From assembly GCA_021325315.1 (NCBI GenBank), contig JAJPHK010000052.1, forward strand, positions 1 to 34,797: a DNA stretch of 34,797 nt, read 5' to 3'. The notes below the pieces were generated by a model. It had not been told where the DNA came from. It saw only the letters and a program-made list of their open reading frames with translations, and searched no databases. A program made the translations under genes and the position numbers. The stretch is from Alphaproteobacteria bacterium. GTDB lineage: Bacteria; Pseudomonadota; Alphaproteobacteria; Rhizobiales; Xanthobacteraceae. Position 1 is the first letter of the stretch. The number at the start of each line of letters is the position of its first letter. Below are positions 27,747 to 34,797 of this stretch, one piece after another.

Positions 27747-28961
27747 ATGAAAAAAATCGTAGGTGCCGTTGCGGCTGCGACTGTCGCTCTGGCATGGAGC
27801 GCGGCCTTCGCGCAGTCCGGCACGCAGAAAGTGAAGATCGGCGTCATCAGCGATCTCTCGGGCCTTTATCAGGATATCGGCGGACCGGGCACGATCGTCG
27901 CCGCGAAGCTTGCGGCCGCGGATTACGCGAAGATCAATCCGAATTTGCAGGTGGAAATCGTCGCGGGCGATCCGCAGAACAAGGCGGATATCGCGGCTGC
28001 GATCGCCACCAAGTGGTTCGAGAACGAGGGCGTGGACGCCGCCGTTGACGGGCCGAATTCGGCGGTCGCGCTTGCGGTAAGCCAGGTTGCGGCGAACAAG
28101 AACAAACTTTTCGTCGTATCGGGCGCAGCCACCTCCGATCTCACCGGCTCGAAGTGCAACGCCAACACGATCCACTGGACCTACGACACCTGGATGCTGG
28201 CGAACGGCACGGGCAGGGCGGTGGTGAAGACGGGCGGCGACAGCTGGTTTTTCCTGACCGCCGATTACGCCTTCGGCCATGCGCTCGAGCGCGACACTTC
28301 CGCGGTCGTGGAAGCCAATGGCGGAAAGGTGCTCGGCAAGGTTCGCCTGCCGCTCAACACGCATGACTTCTCCTCGGCGCTCCTGCATGCGCAGTCCTCG
28401 AAGGCGAAGATCATCGGGCTTGCGAACGCGGGCGGCGATACCATCAACGCGATCAAGCAGGCGGCGGAATTCGGCATTGTGAAAGGCGGCCAGAATCTCG
28501 CCGGTCTTTTGGTATTCTCAACCGATGTGAAGGCGCTGGGATTGCAGGTCGCGCAAGGGCTTGTGCTTACCGAAACCTGGTACTGGGATCTGAACGACGC
28601 GAGCCGCGCCTGGACCAAGCGCTATCAGGAAGCGATGCCCGGAAAAATTCCGACCATGGTGCATGCCGGCGTCTATGCCAGCGTCCTGCACTATCTCAAG
28701 GCGGTCGGCGAGCTGAAGTCCTCCTCAGACGGCCGGGCGGTCGCGGAAAAAATGAAAGCGATCCCGACCGACGATCCGCTCTTCGGCAAAGGGATGATCC
28801 GCGTCGATGGCCGCAAGATCCACCCGGCCTATCTTTTCGAAGTAAAAAAGCCGGAAGAATCGAAATATCCCGGCGACTTCTACAAGCTGCGTGCAACGAT
28901 TCCGGCCGAGGAAGCGTTTCGGCCACTCAAGGATGGCGGTTGCTCGCTCGTGCGGAGCTGA
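27747..28961 (+). CDS. ABC transporter periplasmic substrate-binding protein 2 (paralogue of SBP1)
   Basis: 404 residues from ATG 27747 (AGGGAGGACGAA upstream). The open frame reaches back to 27612, but that part is the livF remnant. Signal peptide MKKIVGAVAAATVALAWSAA ends near AFA-Q (about 22). It shares long identical blocks with SBP1: LTGSKCNAN, HWTYDTWMLANGTG, ADYAFGHALERDTS, LANAGGDTIN, QGLVLTETWYWDLND, and the same C-terminal ending EAFRPLKDGGC. Differences cluster in the N-terminal lobe (VISDLSGLYQDIGGPGTIVA) and in charged surface helices, so ligand specificity may have shifted. It ends 6 bases before the convergent L,D-transpeptidase. Confidence 0.9.
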   Translation: MKKIVGAVAAATVALAWSAAFAQSGTQKVKIGVISDLSGLYQDIGGPGTIVAAKLAAADYAKINPNLQVEIVAGDPQNKADIAAAIATKWFENEGVDAAVDGPNSAVALAVSQVAANKNKLFVVSGAATSDLTGSKCNANTIHWTYDTWMLANGTGRAVVKTGGDSWFFLTADYAFGHALERDTSAVVEANGGKVLGKVRLPLNTHDFSSALLHAQSSKAKIIGLANAGGDTINAIKQAAEFGIVKGGQNLAGLLVFSTDVKALGLQVAQGLVLTETWYWDLNDASRAWTKRYQEAMPGKIPTMVHAGVYASVLHYLKAVGELKSSSDGRAVAEKMKAIPTDDPLFGKGMIRVDGRKIHPAYLFEVKKPEESKYPGDFYKLRATIPAEEAFRPLKDGGCSLVRS

Positions 28962-28967
28962 GCCCGG

Positions 28968-29489
28968 TTATCTCGAGACGGTGACCGGCGTTCCTATGTG
29001 CACGCGGCTGTAGAGATCCATGATGTCGGCGTTGTACATGCGGATGCATCCGTGGGACACAAAGCCGCCGATCGTACCCGGCGCGTTGGTGCCGTGGATC
29101 GCGTATTCGCCGTTGCTCAAGGTGAGCGCGGCCGCACCCATCGGATTGTTCGACGCGCCGCCCGCGATGACACGCGGGAGCCGTGGGTTCTCGCGGATCA
29201 TTTCACTGGGCGGGGACCATGCCGGTTTCAGACGCGTCGAAGTGATAAAGGCGCTGCCCTGCCACTGCATGCCTGCGCGGCCGACCCCGACCGGATAGCG
29301 AATCGCCTTGCCGCCGCCGAGGACGTAGTAGAGGCGGCGCTGGCTCGTCTTGATCACGATGGTGCCCGCCGAGCCCTCGTTGAAATTGACGATCTCGCCG
29401 CGCGCCAGCGCGCTTTGAGAGGCGGATGAGAACGCAAAAACGATAAAGAGACCGGCAACAAGTCCGGTGAATCGGAACGAATTGCGCAT
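28968..29489 (-). CDS. L,D-transpeptidase (YkuD domain), secreted
   Basis: 173 residues from ATG 29489 (AGGGA about 5 bases upstream); the longer open frame to 29684 lacks a plausible start. The signal peptide MRNSFRFTGLVAGLFIVFAF ends near ALA (about 29). A compact YkuD domain follows: IVIKTSQRRLYYVLGGGKAI, PVGVGRAGMQWQGSAFITS, then the catalytic HGTNAP...SHGCIRM with nucleophile Cys. Likely roles are peptidoglycan 3-3 crosslinking or attachment of outer-membrane proteins. There is no LysM or other anchor domain. LdtR-type regulators control such genes in a related bacterium, and an LdtR homologue is encoded at 7820. Confidence 0.92.
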   Translation of the reverse strand: MRNSFRFTGLVAGLFIVFAFSSASQSALARGEIVNFNEGSAGTIVIKTSQRRLYYVLGGGKAIRYPVGVGRAGMQWQGSAFITSTRLKPAWSPPSEMIRENPRLPRVIAGGASNNPMGAAALTLSNGEYAIHGTNAPGTIGGFVSHGCIRMYNADIMDLYSRVHIGTPVTVSR

Positions 29490-29798
29490 AAGATTCCCTA
29501 GAAGTTTTGGCGGTGAGATCTGTGGATCGCAGTAGCAGTAGATTGACGGCGCGATTCCGCCAAGTGAACAATTTGTCAAGGTTCGACACTGCGAAAGAAC
29601 AAAAATATTAAATAAAATCAATAGCTTAATATGCATTGGATTGGGGGTGCAGGACTGTTGCGATGAGGTCACACAGCCCAACAATCTGCGTGAAAGCGGT
29701 TATTTCCGTGGTGCAAAGTGGGGAGTCAGCGTAGCTTTGCGATGAGAGTTTGCGTATCCCTAGTTTACTTCTTGTCACCACCTCGAGGGGGCTATCCC
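29490..29798. promoter_or_regulatory. AT-rich divergent intergenic region between ldt and the small lipoprotein
   Basis: A gene-free stretch of 309 bases in an otherwise GC-rich window. The section 29595-29640 is strongly A/T-rich and contains ATATTAA (29605-29611) and TTAATAT (29626-29632), a 7-bp inverted repeat with a 14-base spacer. The region must hold the promoters of both divergent genes. No coding potential was seen apart from a non-homologous upstream extension of the small lipoprotein frame (from 29718). Confidence 0.55.
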
Positions 29799-29906
29799 AT
29801 GAAGAAGATTCTTATCGCTACGACCGCTGTGCTCGCGTTGCTCAGCGCCGCTGGTTGCGCTGGCAAAGCACCGATCGGCAAAGCGCCGGTTGTCGCCAAG
29901 GGCTAA
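29799..29906 (+). CDS. 35-residue putative lipoprotein
   Basis: Too short for most gene callers, but convincing: ATG 29799 behind CGAGGGGG, then MKKILIATTAVLALLSAAGC, a textbook lipoprotein signal peptide with lipobox AAGC, leaving a mature peptide of only about 16 residues (C-AGKAPIGKAPVVAKG) with two KAP repeats. It is closed by TAA and a clear terminator. It resembles entericidin-like small lipoproteins in architecture only. The function is unknown; the adjoining cell-wall genes suggest an envelope role. An upstream in-frame ATG (29718) would bury the signal peptide and is rejected. Confidence 0.75.
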   Translation: MKKILIATTAVLALLSAAGCAGKAPIGKAPVVAKG

Positions 29907-29918
29907 CAGCTACAGAAA

Positions 29919-29942
29919 AGTCGGCGGGAGCCGGCTTTTTTG
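29919..29942 (+). terminator. Rho-independent terminator after the small lipoprotein
   Basis: AGTCGGC (29919-29925), loop GGGA, GCCGGCT (29930-29936), followed by TTTTT. It starts 13 bases after the lipoprotein stop. Its presence supports the lipoprotein as a real, separately transcribed gene. Confidence 0.88.
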
Positions 29943-30076
29943 TTTGTTCTCTTGAGGATTCGCGCCTCGGCGATGAAGATCGACGGGGCGCTTATTCTTT
30001 TTCGCTTCTCGAAATTGTGGAGCGCCTGAATTTTCGCGCCACGATTTGACCAGAGATCGCGGCTAGTGAGTGGGTC

Positions 30077-30883
30077 GTGAAGAGCGGTGTGAAAAATCTT
30101 CCCGGAATATTGTTCGGCTTGAGCGCGTTTGCGCTCGCTATCGGGCTGGGCGCGGCAACTGCCCAAGCTCAATCTACGACCGCCTCCACGTCCAGCTCTC
30201 CGGCTGCTTCATCGACGCAAGCGGCGCCTGCGAAGAAAAAAGAAGCATCCATCGCGCCGAAAGAAGCGACGGGCGGAGAGAAAAAGCTTCCGACTACGAA
30301 TGTAACCGCGAGCGGCGGCCGGATGATCAATCCCTACTCCGAGGAGCCGGACACCAAATACATCAAGATCCCGGTAAACTCGAAAGCCTGCCCGCGGATT
30401 GCCGGCAAGCCGTACTTCGTGGAATTTCGCGCCCGCAACGCCGCGAGCTGGGGACATACCTTCGTACTCTTCGGCAAGCTTGGCGGCGGCAATTCCTTCG
30501 CGAGTTACAAGGTCGCCGGCCTGCATCCGAAAGGCGGCCCGAGCGAGTATACCCTCGGCATCTGGATGCCGGTGCCGGCCGAGACGGGTCCGAGCGACGG
30601 CGATATCGACGAGCAGTTCCTCGCCGCGAAATTCTGCGTGCCGCTCACCGAGGCCGAATACAACAAGCTCGTGCCCTACATCAAAAAACTGCAATCCGAG
30701 CACTCGACCTGGCACGGCGCCGGCTACAACTGCAATTCCTTCGGCATGGATATTGCGAAGTTCGTCGGCCTCGACGCCCCGAACCCGAACATGCACGTGC
30801 CGCAGGAACTGATTAAATTGCTCGCAGAGTCGAACAAAAATCGCCCGCACGATCCCGTCGGAAAAGAAAACTCGTTTTTCTAG
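30077..30883 (+). CDS. Secreted protein with a possible permuted papain-like (His...NC) domain
   Basis: 268 residues, GTG start at 30077. A signal peptide ends near AQAQS (about 32). Residues 33-75 are Ser/Ala/Thr/Lys-rich and probably disordered. The folded part (about 80-245) has SWGHTFVLFGKLG with H127, then, about 90 residues later, TWHGAGYNCNSFGMDIAKFV with C219 in an N-C-N-S-F context. A His in a strand followed by Cys at the start of a helix after 'NC' is the arrangement of circularly permuted papain-like hydrolases (LRAT, PPPDE, YiiX groups). I do not recognise the family, and the catalytic assignment is inference. C105 and C187 could form a disulfide in the periplasm. It is isolated by a terminator upstream; the ldt gene lies further upstream on the opposite strand. 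Confidence 0.7.
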   Translation: MKSGVKNLPGILFGLSAFALAIGLGAATAQAQSTTASTSSSPAASSTQAAPAKKKEASIAPKEATGGEKKLPTTNVTASGGRMINPYSEEPDTKYIKIPVNSKACPRIAGKPYFVEFRARNAASWGHTFVLFGKLGGGNSFASYKVAGLHPKGGPSEYTLGIWMPVPAETGPSDGDIDEQFLAAKFCVPLTEAEYNKLVPYIKKLQSEHSTWHGAGYNCNSFGMDIAKFVGLDAPNPNMHVPQELIKLLAESNKNRPHDPVGKENSFF

Positions 30884-31025
30884 TTCCGCCCAAATTCGAA
30901 GACTTCTGTTCAATATTTGGCGTGTGCATTCACGTCAGAGCTGGGTTGCATCGGCCGTCCTGGAACAAAAGGGCGAGATTTTCTTTACATATCTTCCAAA
31001 CTAGGATGCGGGTGGAGAAATTCGC

Positions 31026-31526
31026 ATGGCGCGGTCACCCGGGGAGAGTCTTCCAGCGCAGGGTAAGCTCCCGGTCGTCCTGACGATCAACGGCAAGCGG
31101 GCGCAACTAGGCGTCGCCCCCTGGACGACCTTGCTCGACGCGCTGCGCGACCATCTCGACCTCACCGGAACCAAGAAGGGCTGCGACCACGGCCAGTGCG
31201 GCGCTTGCACCGTGCTCTTGAACGGCCGGCGGATCAATTCCTGCCTGACCTTCGCGGTCATGCAGGACGGCGCGGAAATCACGACCGTCGAAGGGCTGGC
31301 GGCGAACGGCTCGCTGCATCCGGTGCAGCAGGCTTTCATTGATCACGACGCCTTCCAGTGCGGCTATTGCACTTCGGGACAAATCTGCTCCGCGGTCGGG
31401 CTGATTTCCGAGGGCCGGGCGAAGAGCGCCGCGGAAATCCGCGAATTGATGAGCGGTAATATCTGCCGTTGCGGCGCGTATCCGAACATTGTGGCGGCGA
31501 TCCAGCAGGCGATGGGTAAGCCATGA
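31026..31526 (+). CDS. Molybdenum hydroxylase, [2Fe-2S] small subunit (PaoA/YagT-like, no export signal)
   Basis: 166 residues from ATG 31026 (GGAGAA upstream). An N-terminal plant-type ferredoxin domain has ligands C53, C58, C61 and C73 (GCDHGQCGACTVLLNG), and a C-terminal helical [2Fe-2S] domain has C112, C115, C147 and C149 (CGYCTSGQ, NICRCGAYPN). It passes electrons from the Mo centre to FAD. E. coli PaoA carries a Tat signal; this protein begins MARSPGESLPAQGKLPVVLT with no twin-arginine or hydrophobic stretch, so the complex is predicted to be cytoplasmic. Its stop overlaps the next start (ATGA). Confidence 0.92.
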   Translation: MARSPGESLPAQGKLPVVLTINGKRAQLGVAPWTTLLDALRDHLDLTGTKKGCDHGQCGACTVLLNGRRINSCLTFAVMQDGAEITTVEGLAANGSLHPVQQAFIDHDAFQCGYCTSGQICSAVGLISEGRAKSAAEIRELMSGNICRCGAYPNIVAAIQQAMGKP

Positions 31527-32539
31527 TCGATTTCGAATATGTGCGCGCGAGCGATGTCGCGGATGCGGTGAGACAGAGCGCCGCAAGCACCGGCGCCAAA
31601 TTCATCGCAGGCGGCACCAATCTCATCGACCTTATGAAAGAGGATGTCGAAAAGCCGAGGCGCCTGATCGACATTTCGCGGCTTCCATTGAAGCAAGTCG
31701 AAGAGACGGCGGAAGGCGGGGTGAAGATCGGCGCGCTGGTGCCGAATTCCGATCTTGCCTATCATTCGCTGATCGAGCGGCGCTATCCGGTGCTTGCGAG
31801 CGCGATTCTCGCGGGGGCGTCGGCGCAGCTCCGCAACATGGCTTCGATCGGCGGCAATCTCCTGCAGCGCACGCGCTGCTATTATTTTTACGACGCCGCC
31901 ACACCTTGCAACAAACGCGAGCCGGGAAGCGGATGCCCGGCGATCGAAGGCCTCAACCGCATGCATGCGATCTTGGGTGCGAGCGAGCATTGCATCGCGA
32001 CGCATCCTTCGGACATGTGCGTGGCGCTTGCGATTTTAGAGGCGCGTGTTCATGTGGCCGGGCCGGACGGCGAACGCGTCATTCCGTTTCCGGATTTTCA
32101 TCGGCTGCCGGGAGATATGCCGCAAACCGACACGAATTTGCAGCCGCACGAGATCGTCACGGCGGTGGAAATCCCGCCGCAGGGGTTCGCGAAGAACTAT
32201 ACCTATCTCAAAATCCGCGACCGGCTGTCCTATGCATTCGCGCTTGTTTCCGTCGCGGCCGGACTCGAGATAGAGGACGGAACGATCAAGGAAGCGCGGT
32301 TTGCGCTGGGCGGCGTCGCGCACAAGCCTTGGCGGAATCGAGCTGCCGAAGATTTGCTGCGCGGGCAGGCGGCGAACGCGGGAAATTTCCAGCAAGCGGC
32401 GGATATCCTGCTGCGGGAAGCAAAAGGCTATTCGCACAACCGCTTCAAGATCGACCTTGCGCGTCGGACGATCGTCCGCGCGCTCACGCAAGCCGCGCGC
32501 GGCACGCCGCAGATCCAGTCGGACAAGAAAGTGCGATGA
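31523..32539 (+). CDS. Molybdenum hydroxylase, FAD-binding medium subunit with extra [4Fe-4S] signature (PaoB/YagS-like)
   Basis: 338 residues. The FAD-binding fold is seen as KFIAGGTNLIDLMKEDVEKP (about 26-45) and AQLRNMASIGGNLLQ (101-115). An inserted loop holds four cysteines, C119, C129, C138 and C157, in RCYYFYDAATPCNKREPGSG and the following CPAIEG...EHCIATHPSD. This loop is the [4Fe-4S]-binding insertion that distinguishes PaoB/YagS- and HbaD-type subunits from ordinary xanthine dehydrogenase FAD subunits. The C-terminal CO_deh_flav_C domain ends at about 330. Coupled by overlap to the small subunit; the large subunit starts 4 bases after its stop. Confidence 0.9.
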   Translation: MIDFEYVRASDVADAVRQSAASTGAKFIAGGTNLIDLMKEDVEKPRRLIDISRLPLKQVEETAEGGVKIGALVPNSDLAYHSLIERRYPVLASAILAGASAQLRNMASIGGNLLQRTRCYYFYDAATPCNKREPGSGCPAIEGLNRMHAILGASEHCIATHPSDMCVALAILEARVHVAGPDGERVIPFPDFHRLPGDMPQTDTNLQPHEIVTAVEIPPQGFAKNYTYLKIRDRLSYAFALVSVAAGLEIEDGTIKEARFALGGVAHKPWRNRAAEDLLRGQAANAGNFQQAADILLREAKGYSHNRFKIDLARRTIVRALTQAARGTPQIQSDKKVR

Positions 32540-32543
32540 GGGC

Positions 32544-34742
32544 ATGAACTATATCGGCACGCCCATATCTCGCGTCGACGGACAGGCCAAAGTCACGGGC
32601 CAGGCGAAATATGCCGGCGACGTCAACGTTCCGGGCCTCGTCTTCGGCGCAGTCGTGACCTCAACCATCGCGAAAGGGCGCATCAAGAGCATCGACACAA
32701 GCGCCGCGCTGAAGGTGAAGGGCGTTCTGAAGGTGCTGACCCACAAAAACCGTCCGGCCTTGCCCAAAAGCGACCAGGCATGGAAAGACGACATCGCTCC
32801 CGGCGGCTCGCCCTTCCGCCCCCTCTATGACGACAAGGTGATGTTCAGCGGCCAGCCGGTCGCTCTGGTGCTCGCCGAAGAATGGGAAACGGCGCGCTAT
32901 GCCGCTTCGCTCGTGCATGTGGAGTATGCCGCGAAGCCTCATATCACCGATCTGCAGGCAGCGCGCGAGAAGGCATTTACCCTGAAGAAATCGAAGAAGC
33001 CGCGCGGCGATGCCGCCAAGGCGTTTTCTTCCGCCGAAGTGCGGCATGAGGCGGAATATTTCATTCCGACCGAGCACCACAACCCGATGGAATTGTTCGC
33101 TTCGACCGCGATTCCGGAAAAGCGCGGGAAGCTCACAGTCTACGACAAGACGCAGGGCGTGCAAAACGTGCACCGATATCTATGCAGCGTGTTCAAGAAA
33201 AAGAAAGGAGACATCCGCGTAATGTCGCCGTTCATGGGCGGCGGCTTTGGCTCGGGATTGCGTCCGCAATACCAGGTGGTGCTCGCCGTCATGGGCGCGC
33301 TGACGCTCAAGCGTCCCGTTCGTCTTATGCTCACGCGCCAGCAAATGTACGGCCTCGGTTACCGGCCGGCGTCGATCGAGCGATTGCAACTCGGGGCCCA
33401 GCGCGATGGAACGCTGCACGCGATTACGCATGAGGCGATCGTGGTGACATCGCAATTCGAGGAATTTTCGAGCAGCGACACCGAGTGGGCGGACCGTCTC
33501 TATAAAAGCCCCAACGCGAAATTCGTGCATAAACTCGCGCGGCTCGATGTTCCCACGTCGTGCGATATGCGCGCGCCCGGAGCAACGACGGGCGTGTACG
33601 GGCTGGAATGCGCGATGGACGAACTTGCGGTCGCGCTCAAACTCGACCCGGTCGAACTGCGGCTGCGCTGCTATTCGGACAAGGACCAGAGTGTAAACCT
33701 TCCCTACACCAGCAAAAATCTTCGCGAATGTTACCAGCAGGGCGCGAAGGCGTTCGGCTGGGAAAAACGAAATCCTGTCCCGCGCTCAATGCGCGACGGT
33801 AACGAGCTCGTTGGCTGGGGAATGGCGACGGGCGTCTGGGAGGCGCTGCAAATGCCGGCAGCGGCGCGCATTGTGCTCGGCGCGAACGGACACGCGGAAA
33901 TTTCCTGCGCGACCTCCGACATCGGTACGGGCACCTACACGATCATGGCGCAGGTCGCGGCCGACGCGCTCGGTTTGCCGATCGAGAATATCGGCATCAA
34001 GCTCGGCGATTCGACGCTTCCGCAGTCGCCGGTCGAAGGCGGTTCGTGGATGGCGGCATCCGTATCGCACGCGATCCTCGGCGTCGCGGACGAAGTGCGC
34101 AAGACGCTGTTCGACGCCGCGAAGAAAATAAAGGGGTCGCCGCTTTCCGGGGTGAAATTCGAAGATGTGACGCTCTCCGACGGGAAAATCGTCAGCAAAA
34201 AAGACCCGGCTCGCGCAATGACCATCGCCCATGTGATGCGCGAGCGCCGCCTGGACCGGATCGAAAAGGAAAAGCTGCACAAGTTCAAGAAGGACGAGAA
34301 ACACGCCCGCAATACGCATTCCGCGATCTTCGCCGAGGTGAAGATCGACGAGGAGCTCGGCGTGATCCGGGTCACGCGGGTCGTTAATGCGGTCGCGGCC
34401 GGGCGCATTCTCAACACCAAAACCGCGCGCAGCCAGATCATGGGCGGCGTCGTCTGGGGCATCGGAATGGCGCTGCACGAAGAGACGGCCTACGACCACA
34501 AATTCGGCCGCATCATGAACGCGAATATCGCCGAGTATCATATGCCGGTGAATGCGGATATTCACGACATCGAGGTGATCTTCGTCGACGAGCCTGACGA
34601 GCACATCAACCCGCTCGGTATCAAGGGCGTCGGCGAGATCGGCATTGTCGGGACGGCGGCGGCGATCGCGAACGCCGTCTATCATGCCACCGGCGTGCGA
34701 GTGCGGGATCTGCCGATCACGCTGGATAAGCTGCGCCGCTGA
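32544..34742 (+). CDS. Molybdenum hydroxylase, molybdopterin-binding large subunit (PaoC/YagR-like)
   Basis: 732 residues from ATG 32544; the frame is open upstream to 32301, but that part lies inside the medium-subunit gene. The length fits PaoC. YIGTPISRVDGQAKVTGQAK opens the aldehyde-oxidase a/b hammerhead domain. MGGGFGSGLRPQYQ (about 231-244), DMRAPGATTGVYGLECAMDE (about 341-360) and the terminal GVGEIGIVGTAAAIANAV, with the catalytic Glu near residue 698, bind and activate the Mo-cytosine-dinucleotide cofactor. Expected reaction: oxidation of aldehydes (often aromatic) or a related hydroxylation using water. No XdhC/PaoD-type cofactor-insertion chaperone follows in the window; a tRNA gene comes next. 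Confidence 0.92.
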   Translation: MNYIGTPISRVDGQAKVTGQAKYAGDVNVPGLVFGAVVTSTIAKGRIKSIDTSAALKVKGVLKVLTHKNRPALPKSDQAWKDDIAPGGSPFRPLYDDKVMFSGQPVALVLAEEWETARYAASLVHVEYAAKPHITDLQAAREKAFTLKKSKKPRGDAAKAFSSAEVRHEAEYFIPTEHHNPMELFASTAIPEKRGKLTVYDKTQGVQNVHRYLCSVFKKKKGDIRVMSPFMGGGFGSGLRPQYQVVLAVMGALTLKRPVRLMLTRQQMYGLGYRPASIERLQLGAQRDGTLHAITHEAIVVTSQFEEFSSSDTEWADRLYKSPNAKFVHKLARLDVPTSCDMRAPGATTGVYGLECAMDELAVALKLDPVELRLRCYSDKDQSVNLPYTSKNLRECYQQGAKAFGWEKRNPVPRSMRDGNELVGWGMATGVWEALQMPAAARIVLGANGHAEISCATSDIGTGTYTIMAQVAADALGLPIENIGIKLGDSTLPQSPVEGGSWMAASVSHAILGVADEVRKTLFDAAKKIKGSPLSGVKFEDVTLSDGKIVSKKDPARAMTIAHVMRERRLDRIEKEKLHKFKKDEKHARNTHSAIFAEVKIDEELGVIRVTRVVNAVAAGRILNTKTARSQIMGGVVWGIGMALHEETAYDHKFGRIMNANIAEYHMPVNADIHDIEVIFVDEPDEHINPLGIKGVGEIGIVGTAAAIANAVYHATGVRVRDLPITLDKLRR

Positions 34743-34749
34743 TTGGAAA

Positions 34750-34797
34750 TGGTCGGAGCGGCGAGATTTGAACTCGCGACCCCTAGTCCCCCAGACT
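34750..34797 (-). tRNA. tRNA-Pro (GGG), 3' part, cut by the window edge
   Basis: On the reverse strand the sequence ends ...GACCA at 34750 with encoded CCA. A T arm GCGAG-TTCAAAT-CTCGC and variable loop GGGTC are seen. The anticodon arm reads AGT / loop CTGGGGG / ACTAG, giving anticodon GGG and a CTAGT-ACTAG stem of which only the last three 5' bases are inside the window. The 3' acceptor strand is CGCTCCG plus discriminator A. The D arm and 5' acceptor lie beyond the right edge. Confidence 0.85.

Noticed and set aside
26565-28388. Very long open frame (about 607 codons) on the minus strand opposite livM and SBP2
   Set aside because: The plus strand encodes two unmistakable proteins in full; the antisense product is low-complexity and charged, as expected for a GC-rich shadow frame.
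32301-32543. N-terminal extension of the molybdoenzyme large subunit
   Set aside because: It overlaps the medium-subunit coding region in another frame and is Arg/Ser-rich; the family start MNYIGTPISRVDG is at 32544.

Overview
The window is about 35 kb of GC-rich chromosomal DNA from an alphaproteobacterium, most likely of the order Hyphomicrobiales (Rhizobiales; a Bradyrhizobium/Rhodoplanes/Xanthobacteraceae-like organism). The inference rests on gene content and order: an LdtR-type MarR regulator, an ALAD of the Asp-rich (Mg-type) class, a small DUF6898-like gene ahead of glyA, the run nrdR-ribD-ribE-ribH-nusB-thiL-hppA, and the block bamE / cytochrome bc1 chaperone / DUF177 / plsX / fabH / ihfA / merR. 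No rRNA, CRISPR array, prophage or insertion sequence was seen. One tRNA-Pro(GGG) is cut by the right edge.

Layout. (1) 1-3000: a truncated RDD membrane protein, a frameshifted MHS-family transporter and convergent hemB. (2) 3084-7055: a tight plus-strand operon for valine/branched-chain acyl-CoA breakdown (acyl-CoA dehydrogenase, 3-hydroxyisobutyryl-CoA hydrolase-like protein, 3-hydroxyisobutyrate dehydrogenase) interleaved with two small multi-pass membrane proteins. (3) 7033-8385: a CinA C-terminal-domain protein divergent from the ldtR-like regulator, closed by a clear terminator. (4) 8509-16620: a housekeeping run for one-carbon metabolism (glyA), ribonucleotide reductase control (nrdR), riboflavin (ribD/E/H), transcription antitermination (nusB), thiamine (thiL) and a K+-independent proton-pumping pyrophosphatase (hppA), ending in a strong, probably bidirectional terminator. 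(5) 16617-18397 minus strand: an MFS transporter and a BamE-like lipoprotein. (6) 18510-22839: bc1 chaperone, DUF177, plsX, fabH, ihfA and merR. (7) 22962-28961: a complete branched-chain-amino-acid-type (HAAT) ABC importer, livG-livF-SBP1-livH-livM-SBP2. (8) 28968-30883: cell-envelope genes, namely an L,D-transpeptidase, a 35-residue lipoprotein and a secreted protein with a His...Asn-Cys-Asn pattern. (9) 31026-34742: a three-subunit molybdenum hydroxylase of the PaoABC/YagTSR aldehyde oxidoreductase type.

The most interesting observations are these. An 18-bp exact remnant of the livF 3' end sits at almost the same distance upstream of SBP2 as the real livF end sits upstream of SBP1, which records how the second binding-protein gene arose. 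The secreted protein at 30077-30883 carries a possible circularly permuted papain-like catalytic pattern. The PaoABC-type enzyme keeps the extra [4Fe-4S] cluster signature in its FAD subunit but has no export signal on its small subunit. An LdtR-type regulator and an L,D-transpeptidase, its known type of target in a relative, both lie in the window. I found no clearly new multi-gene system; most of the window is conserved metabolism with local oddities.
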